Source of the DNA: Bacteroidota bacterium
Lineage (GTDB): Bacteria > Bacteroidota > Bacteroidia > Chitinophagales > Chitinophagaceae
Assembly (NCBI GenBank): GCA_023386555.1
Contig: JAEWJK010000016.1
Coordinates: forward strand, 1 to 64,000
Direction of reading: 5' to 3'
Length of the DNA: 64,000 bases
The stretch's first letter is position 1. The number at the start of each line of letters is the position of its first letter. Both the position numbers and the translations under genes were made by a program. Of this stretch, positions 57,919 to 64,000 are shown in pieces. A model generated the notes under the pieces. It saw only the letters and a program-made list of their open reading frames with translations, had not been told where the DNA came from and searched no databases.

Positions 57919-58340
57919 GAATTTTTTTGGATGCTAATATTATTATTTCGGTTCTTAATAAGGAATACCCGGTTTTTACTTTTAGCTCAAGGATATTGAG
58001 TTTAGCAGATAGCAAGCATCATAAAATTTATACCTCACCTGTTTGCCTGGCCATTGCATTTTATTTTGCAGAAAAAAAGTTTAAACCGAAAGTTGCAAAA
58101 GAGAAAATTGAATTATTATCGAAACACATCTATATTACTTCTGTTGATGGTGAAACCGTTTTAAAAGCATTACAGGATATTAAAGTAATGGATTTTGAAG
58201 ATGGGTTAGAATATTACTCAGCCATTACTTCTAAATGCAAGTGCATTGTTACTGAAGATGTGAAAGATTTCCATTTTGCCGGCATAGAAGTGTTAGACAG
58301 TGAAAGCTTTTGCAGGAAGTATATGACACGTTCAAAATGA
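57915..58340 (+). CDS. PIN domain toxin (VapC-like)
   Basis: 141 residues, PIN fold. Acidic residues visible: Asp6 (RIFLDANII), Asp93/Asp96 (VMDFEDGLEYYSA) and Asp115/Asp118 (IVTEDVKDF). The Glu expected in the second helix (usually after a Ser/Thr-Pro strand end) is not obvious: the segment reads YTSPVCLAIAFYF, with Glu53 further on. VapC toxins are Mg2+-dependent RNases acting on tRNA or rRNA. It is translationally coupled to the antitoxin. It ends 33 bp before the M14 peptidase gene. Confidence 0.85.
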   Translation: MRIFLDANIIISVLNKEYPVFTFSSRILSLADSKHHKIYTSPVCLAIAFYFAEKKFKPKVAKEKIELLSKHIYITSVDGETVLKALQDIKVMDFEDGLEYYSAITSKCKCIVTEDVKDFHFAGIEVLDSESFCRKYMTRSK

Positions 58341-58373
58341 TTTACTTCTTATCTTCAACACAAACTTTGCTTC

Positions 58374-60974
58374 ATGAGAAATTTGCTGGTAATGGTATTG
58401 CTTTGCTGTGGCAATACCATAAATGCACAGAACCTTGATTATTACCTTCCAAAAAATGTTAGCTATAATACATCCATCCCAACACCAAAATCGGTTATCT
58501 ATCATGAAGTAGGTGAATGGCATGTTACACATGATCGGCTAGTGAATTACATGAAAGCAATTGATGCAGCATCAGATAGAGTTATACTGCATAATATGGG
58601 TTTGACGTATGAAGCAAGACCACAATTAGCACTCATTATTACATCTACTAAAAACCATCAAAGATTAGAACAAATCAGGCAACAACATATTCAATTGGCT
58701 GATGCAGGAAAATCATCCTCTCTCAACATAAATGAAATGCCAATCGTTGTGTGGATGGGTTATAGTATTCATGGCAACGAAAGCAGCGGATCGAATGCAG
58801 CTTTGTTAGCAGCTTATTACCTGGCTGCAGCACAAGGAAAAGAAATAGATGAGTTATTGGATAATACTGTGATCATTCTAGATCCATCTTTTAATCCTGA
58901 TGGATTGCAGCGTTTTGCTACCTGGGCTAACATGCATAAAAGTAAAACGATAGTTAGCGATCCTGCTTCAAGAGAATTCAATGAAGTATGGCCTGGAGGA
59001 AGATATAATCATTATTGGTTTGATTTGAACCGTGACTGGTTGCCGGCTCAGCATGTTGAAAGTAGAAACAGGTTACAACTGTTTCATGAATGGAAACCAA
59101 ATATTCTTACCGATCATCATGAGCAAGGCAGCAATGCAACATTCTTTTTTCAGCCTGGTGTGCCTTCAAGAGTAAATCCGAACACCCCTGCAATGAACCA
59201 GGAATTAACTGCAGCTATCGGAAATTTTCATGCAAAATATCTTGATAGTATCGGTTCATTATATTTTACCAAGGAAGGTTATGATGATTTTTATTATGGT
59301 AAAGGATCAACCTTCCCCGATATACATGGTGCAGTTGGAATTTTATTTGAGCAGGCAAGCAGTCGTGGCCATGCACAACAAACTGCTAATGGATTGCTCA
59401 CCTTTCCTTTCACCATCCGAAACCAGTTTGTCACTTCTCTTTCAACTTTGGAAGCTGCAAAAAATCTTCGTGTGAACATGTTGAATTATCAGCGTGATTT
59501 TTATAAGAATGTAAGAGCGGAAGCATTATCATTTCCTGTGAAAGCTTATGTTTTTGGTGACGAGAAAGATAAAAGTAAGACGAATGTTTTCCTGGATATG
59601 ATGTTACGGCAACAGATAAAAATTTATAATCTGAAAGAAAATGCAACAGTGGATGGTAAATCATTCAAAGCAAATTCTTCCTACATCATTCCAACGGATC
59701 AACCTCAATTCAAATTGATCAAAACTATTTTTGAAAAGACATTTAGTTACAAAGACAGTTTGTTTTATGATGTAACATCATGGACAATGCCTTTAGCTTT
59801 TGGCCTGCCGTATGGTGAAATAAAGTACTCAGCTAACAATTTGTTAGGCACAGAAACAAAATTTTCAGTGAGGCATTTATTAGAAGGGAGTCATAATGGT
59901 AACTGGATAAAGGGTGGTTTAAGTAATTATGGCTATTTATTGCCATTGAATAATCTTTATGCACATAATTTAATATTCCAACTACAATCAAATGGATTAA
60001 CTGTTAAGGTTGCTACGCAAAAATTGTCTATTCCTGTTAATGGGAAGAATGAAGATTTTGGTTATGGAAGTATTTTTATTCCTGCCAATCAGGATGGAAA
60101 GTCCACACAGCAGGTGTACAATATTCTCAATAATCAATTATTTCAGATCAATCATACCAACATACTAGCTGTGGATATCGATGTATTTGCAGTAAACAGT
60201 GGAATGTCAACATCCGGAATTGATCTTGGCAGCGGAAGTTTTTCTCCGATAAAAATTCCATCTGTTATGATGTTTGGCGGTACAGGCGTATCTGCTTTAG
60301 ATGCAGGAGAAATTTGGCATTTGCTCGACCAGAGAATGAATATCCCGCTTTCGATTGTTGATGTGGAACGATTTAGCGTAATAGATGCATCAAGATATAA
60401 TGTCATCATTATGCCGTCTGGTACTTATCGAAATTTTGAGAAAGCAGAGCAGGAAAAGCTTCGTTCCTGGATCAGTAATGGAGGAACATTGATAGCTACA
60501 GAAGATGCAACAAGATGGCTTTCGCAAAATGGGTTGACAAAAGTTATCTTTAAAAGAGATTCTTCGAGAAGAGATACTACCAAAGTATTGCCATATCATT
60601 TACGTTCTGATGAACAAAGAGCAAGAGATATGACCGGCTCCATCTTCGAAGCGAAACTGGATCTTTCTCATCCGATCTGTTATGGTTATACCCAGCCAAC
60701 TGTTTCTGTTTTTAAATCCAATACTATGTTCATGGATAAGAATAACGGTTATTATGATTCCCCGGTAATGTACACTGACGATCCTTTGCAAAGTGGTTAT
60801 ATGTTCAGGGAACATAAAAACAGCGTTAAGAATAGTGCAGTGATCAACATAGATCAGCTTGGACGTGGTAAAGTGATATCTATGGTAGATAACCTTAACT
60901 TTCGTGCTTTCTGGTTAGGTACTACCAGGCTATTCATGAATTCAATTTATTTTGGAGATATAATTCGCTTGTAA
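58374..60974 (+). CDS. Secreted M14 zinc carboxypeptidase-like protein
   Basis: 866 residues. Signal peptide MRNLLVMVLLCCGNTINAQ. The M14 domain spans about 45-380 with zinc ligands His133 and Glu136 (GYSIHGNESSG) and the third His at 248 or 249 (LTDHHEQGSN), plus NPDGLQRFATW and the FDLNRDWLPAQH substrate-site region. The C-terminal ~450 residues include a class I glutamine-amidotransferase-like (ThuA-like) region near 640-780 (VIIMPSGTYRNFEKAEQEKL). It belongs to the large Bacteroidota M14 peptidases, periplasmic or outer-membrane associated. Confidence 0.9.
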   Translation: MRNLLVMVLLCCGNTINAQNLDYYLPKNVSYNTSIPTPKSVIYHEVGEWHVTHDRLVNYMKAIDAASDRVILHNMGLTYEARPQLALIITSTKNHQRLEQIRQQHIQLADAGKSSSLNINEMPIVVWMGYSIHGNESSGSNAALLAAYYLAAAQGKEIDELLDNTVIILDPSFNPDGLQRFATWANMHKSKTIVSDPASREFNEVWPGGRYNHYWFDLNRDWLPAQHVESRNRLQLFHEWKPNILTDHHEQGSNATFFFQPGVPSRVNPNTPAMNQELTAAIGNFHAKYLDSIGSLYFTKEGYDDFYYGKGSTFPDIHGAVGILFEQASSRGHAQQTANGLLTFPFTIRNQFVTSLSTLEAAKNLRVNMLNYQRDFYKNVRAEALSFPVKAYVFGDEKDKSKTNVFLDMMLRQQIKIYNLKENATVDGKSFKANSSYIIPTDQPQFKLIKTIFEKTFSYKDSLFYDVTSWTMPLAFGLPYGEIKYSANNLLGTETKFSVRHLLEGSHNGNWIKGGLSNYGYLLPLNNLYAHNLIFQLQSNGLTVKVATQKLSIPVNGKNEDFGYGSIFIPANQDGKSTQQVYNILNNQLFQINHTNILAVDIDVFAVNSGMSTSGIDLGSGSFSPIKIPSVMMFGGTGVSALDAGEIWHLLDQRMNIPLSIVDVERFSVIDASRYNVIIMPSGTYRNFEKAEQEKLRSWISNGGTLIATEDATRWLSQNGLTKVIFKRDSSRRDTTKVLPYHLRSDEQRARDMTGSIFEAKLDLSHPICYGYTQPTVSVFKSNTMFMDKNNGYYDSPVMYTDDPLQSGYMFREHKNSVKNSAVINIDQLGRGKVISMVDNLNFRAFWLGTTRLFMNSIYFGDIIRL

Positions 60975-61063
60975 ACAGGCAGCTAATCGGTTTGTTAATG
61001 TGTCAATATTGAAACACGAAAAGAATATTTTTATGGGTTGAATACTACTTAGCTGTAATTGAT

Positions 61064-64000
61064 TTGATTCGATCCTTTTACATATTCTTTTTGTGTGTAC
61101 TACTAAGCTGTTTTGCTGCTGATGCACAGTACAATAAAACTTCTAACTTAAAACAGAAGAAGATATTAGCATCAGGTGTTGTACAGCTTGATTCACTTAG
61201 TATTGTTCCTCAGTCAATTCATGTGAACGGTATTGATACTTCTTATTTTTCCATCGATCATGTTACAGCTATTCTTACCTGGCGAAAATCAGTTTCGACT
61301 GATAGTGTCACTATCACTTACCGAACATTTCCTTTCAGGTTTGATGCAACAGCATACAAATATGATTATGACAGCATCAAAAACACAACTGTCTTCACGC
61401 CTTATGTTGTTACACCTTCCACCGAAAGAAGTTCAACCAGTTTATTTGATTTCGGCAACATTAACTACAATGGAAGTTTCGGCAGAAGCCTGAGCTTTGG
61501 CAATAACCAGGATGCTGTTTTCAATTCACAACTCAACCTTCAGATGAATGGTTATATTGGTGACAGCATTGAGATTGCTGCTGCCATAACCGATAATAAT
61601 ATTCCCATTCAACCTGATGGAACCACACAACAGTTGAATGAGTTTGATAAGATATTATTACAATTTCGTAAGAAGAATTGGGAAGTGAGTCTGGGTGATA
61701 TTGATATCCGGCAAAACCAATCTTACTTTCTAAACTTTTATAAAAGACTGCAGGGAATATCATACCAGCAAACAACAAAGATTGGTGTTGATGGAAGCAA
61801 TAAAGTTTTACTGAGTGGAGCGATTGCTAAAGGAAAATTTACCCGCAATATTTTCCAGGGATCAGAAGGTAACCAGGGTCCTTATCGTTTAGAGGGAGCA
61901 AACAATGAATTCTTTTTTATTGTACTTGCAGGAACAGAAAGAGTATATATCGATGGAGAGTTGATGCAAAGAGGAGAAGACCAGGATTATGTTATCAACT
62001 ATAATACAGCTGAAGTAACATTCACGCCAAGAAGAATGATCACAAAGGATCGTAGAATCCAGATTGAATTTGAATATGCAGATCGCAATTATCTCAATTC
62101 AATGTTGTATGGCAGTAACGAAATAAGTATCAATAAAAAGCTGAAAGCATTTGTCTCAGTGTATAATAATGCTGATGCAAAGAATTCACCGATCAACCAA
62201 ACTCTTGATGCACCACAAAAACAATTTTTAAACAATGTTGGTGATAGCATACAGTTTGCTTTTTATCCGGTTGCAGCGATCGATAGTTTTTCTGCTTCCC
62301 GAATTCTGTACAAGAAAATTGATACATCCTATAACGGCATCACTGAAACGATTTATGTTTATTCTACTCATCCTGACAGTGCAAAATACAATCTCAATTT
62401 TATTGATGTAGGACAGGGAAGAGGAAATTATATTCCTTTATTCAACGCAGCCAACGGAAAAGTATATCAGTGGATAGAGCCTGTTAACGGTATTAAACAA
62501 GGAAACTTTGAGCCTGCAGCTTTTCTTGTTACGCCAAAAAAGCAACAACTCGTTAGCGGAGGATTCACTTATCAATTAGATGAGAAAACAATAATCTCAA
62601 CGGAAGCTGCATTCAGTAATTATGATGTGAACACCTATTCATCAAAAAGCAAAAATGACAACAAAGGTTTTGCTGCAAAGTTTTCCTTACAGCGTGAAGA
62701 CAAATGGAAGGCAAAAGCCAAAACGCTATCACTTGCTTCAACCTTGGGCTATGAATTTGTGCAACAACAATTCAGACCGATAGAAAGATTAAGACCAGTT
62801 GAATTTGGAAGAGACTGGGGACTCGGATTTTTATACAATCCTGCCGATGAGCATTTACCTTTTGTAAGTGTTAAATTATCAGATGAAAAAAATAATGCGG
62901 TTCAATATTCTTTCAGCAGTTATTTACGAAGTGACCAGTTCAAAGCCCACCGTCATTCATTTAACCAATTCAACGATGTAAAGGGATGGCAATTACGTTC
63001 TGCTATCAACTTAACAAATAATAATTCGTCTTTTGAAGAAGGATTTTTCTTCCGACCCTCAGTGGAATTGTCAAAACGACTGCTTCGATTCAACAATTTT
63101 ATTATTGGTGGAAGTTTTGCAAGAGAACACAATGAGCAAAAGAATAAATTCTACGATACACTCAATCCGTTAAGCTTTCGATTTGATATAATATCTGCAT
63201 TCATTAAATCAAACCCTGAAAAAGATAATCGCTGGTCATTCTCTTATTTTACCAGGGCAGATCAATTACCATTTACCAATAAATTACTTCCTACAGACAG
63301 AAGCCATAATTATAATTTCACATTAGATCTTTTACAGAGTAATAAGCACCAGCTTCGTTCTACAATTACTTACCGTCAGCTTGAAATAGAAAATAAATCG
63401 GTTAGTAATTTAAGTGCTGATAACAGTTTGCTTGGCAGAGTTGAATACATGATCAACGAATGGAAAGGATTACTCACAGGTTCAGTTTTATATGAACTTG
63501 GTGCAGGCCAGGAACAGAGAAGAGATTTTTCTTATATCGAAGTTCCAGCAGGTAGAGGTGAATTTGCATGGAATGATTACAATGCTGATGGCATTCCGCA
63601 GTTAAATGAATTTGAATTGGCATTGTTCCAAGACCAGGCTAAATACATAAGAATATTCACACCTACTAATCAATTCATTAAGGCGAATTATACGCAGTTC
63701 AATTATAGTTTCAATATTGATCCAAGAGCTATTGCAGAAGATATAAGAGAAGGAAGATGGAAAAACTTTATCACAAGATTCAATGTTCAGTCTTCTATGC
63801 AAACTGCGAAGAAAGTTTTAAGTGATGGTCATCCATTGTTCAATCCATTCAAAGGAAATATTTCTGACGAATCTCTCGTTACACTCAATTATATCCTCAG
63901 CAATACAATTTCGTTTAACCGATTCAGCACGAAATGGGGTTTAGATGCAACGAATATCATAAGTTACAACAAAGCCTTGCTAACCTATGGTGTTGAAAGT
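61064..64000 (+). CDS. Very large outer-envelope protein, C-terminus beyond window
   Basis: One frame is open from 61064 to the right edge (979 codons, no stop). No ATG precedes the signal peptide, so the start is probably TTG at 61064, giving (M)IRSFYIFFLCVLLSCFAADA-Q. The body is rich in aromatic, Asn and Ser residues, alternating as in outer-membrane beta strands (e.g. FGNINYNGSFGRSLSFGNNQ, GDIDIRQNQSYFLNFYKRL). At residue 838 there is an EF-hand-like loop DYNADGIPQLNE (63575-63610) with ligands at positions 1, 3, 5 and 12. I cannot name the family. Confidence 0.75.
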   Translation, partial: MIRSFYIFFLCVLLSCFAADAQYNKTSNLKQKKILASGVVQLDSLSIVPQSIHVNGIDTSYFSIDHVTAILTWRKSVSTDSVTITYRTFPFRFDATAYKYDYDSIKNTTVFTPYVVTPSTERSSTSLFDFGNINYNGSFGRSLSFGNNQDAVFNSQLNLQMNGYIGDSIEIAAAITDNNIPIQPDGTTQQLNEFDKILLQFRKKNWEVSLGDIDIRQNQSYFLNFYKRLQGISYQQTTKIGVDGSNKVLLSGAIAKGKFTRNIFQGSEGNQGPYRLEGANNEFFFIVLAGTERVYIDGELMQRGEDQDYVINYNTAEVTFTPRRMITKDRRIQIEFEYADRNYLNSMLYGSNEISINKKLKAFVSVYNNADAKNSPINQTLDAPQKQFLNNVGDSIQFAFYPVAAIDSFSASRILYKKIDTSYNGITETIYVYSTHPDSAKYNLNFIDVGQGRGNYIPLFNAANGKVYQWIEPVNGIKQGNFEPAAFLVTPKKQQLVSGGFTYQLDEKTIISTEAAFSNYDVNTYSSKSKNDNKGFAAKFSLQREDKWKAKAKTLSLASTLGYEFVQQQFRPIERLRPVEFGRDWGLGFLYNPADEHLPFVSVKLSDEKNNAVQYSFSSYLRSDQFKAHRHSFNQFNDVKGWQLRSAINLTNNNSSFEEGFFFRPSVELSKRLLRFNNFIIGGSFAREHNEQKNKFYDTLNPLSFRFDIISAFIKSNPEKDNRWSFSYFTRADQLPFTNKLLPTDRSHNYNFTLDLLQSNKHQLRSTITYRQLEIENKSVSNLSADNSLLGRVEYMINEWKGLLTGSVLYELGAGQEQRRDFSYIEVPAGRGEFAWNDYNADGIPQLNEFELALFQDQAKYIRIFTPTNQFIKANYTQFNYSFNIDPRAIAEDIREGRWKNFITRFNVQSSMQTAKKVLSDGHPLFNPFKGNISDESLVTLNYILSNTISFNRFSTKWGLDATNIISYNKALLTYGVES

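Overview
The window looks like chromosome from a free-living member of the Bacteroidota, most probably the family Chitinophagaceae. The base composition is AT-rich. Two genes end in a Por-secretion (type IX) sorting domain. Several promoter candidates match the Bacteroidota form (TTG near -33 and TAnnTTTG near -7), and most genes lack a strong Shine-Dalgarno site. The gene families (GH3-like adenylating enzyme, CcmB/CcsA/CcmD, SemiSWEET, bactofilin, half-size TauE/SafE protein, DUF6364-PIN module) fit the same group. I see no IS element, prophage, CRISPR array, rRNA or tRNA; the only RNA gene is ssrA (tmRNA).

Layout. 1-770 is gene-free and holds a direct duplication of about 216 bp plus two related hairpins. 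775-6296 carries a methyltransferase, a 33-residue membrane microprotein, a long secreted repeat protein, decayed coding sequence, an H1-like protein and the rplU-rpmA pair. 6672-10923 holds a GH3-like enzyme, dxr and rseP, followed by ssrA. 11631-18699 has a PAS histidine kinase with its response regulator, a SemiSWEET, a PaiB-like protein joined to pyrF, a PAS protein with a phosphoacceptor helix but no kinase domain, and an NlpC/P60 hydrolase. 18749-21750 is a minus-strand block (53-residue membrane protein, TSUP, ppa, fluC, lipoprotein, phoH). 22109-33692 has an ABC-F ATPase, an AONS-like enzyme with a DinB-like protein, queA, a 1231-residue TraB/GumN protein, a double-cassette peptide-type ABC ATPase, AMP nucleosidase and a small PD-(D/E)XK protein. 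33741-43368 is a minus-strand run with gdhA, a cytochrome c biogenesis cluster joined to a Dph6-like enzyme and rnhA, PhzF, a carboxylase beta subunit and a TonB-dependent receptor. The rest includes rpe, TPR and WD40-like proteins, hmgA, manA, yraN, xerD, acylphosphatase, bactofilin, a second ABC-F ATPase with one degenerate ATP site, a toxin-antitoxin pair, an M14 peptidase, and a very large envelope protein that runs off the right edge.

How the genes fit together. Most are housekeeping genes: isoprenoid, pyrimidine and pentose-phosphate metabolism, queuosine, ribosome rescue and ribosomal proteins, and envelope proteolysis. They are mixed with signalling and envelope genes and arranged in short operons, often with 4-bp ATGA overlaps or gaps of 5 bp.

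The most unusual signal is non-coding. A dispersed intergenic element with core TTG[T/C]GTC[A/G]C, then CTTGTAC, then GTTCTGAAC, occurs about 16 times (roughly once per 4 kb), in both orientations, in two sequence subtypes, and never inside a recognised gene. Other points of interest are the coherent loss of one composite ATPase site in the second ABC-F protein, the kinase-less phosphoacceptor protein, an intergenic-type tandem repeat read in frame inside an ABC transporter linker, and -7 boxes placed exactly 4 nt before start codons, which suggests leaderless mRNAs.
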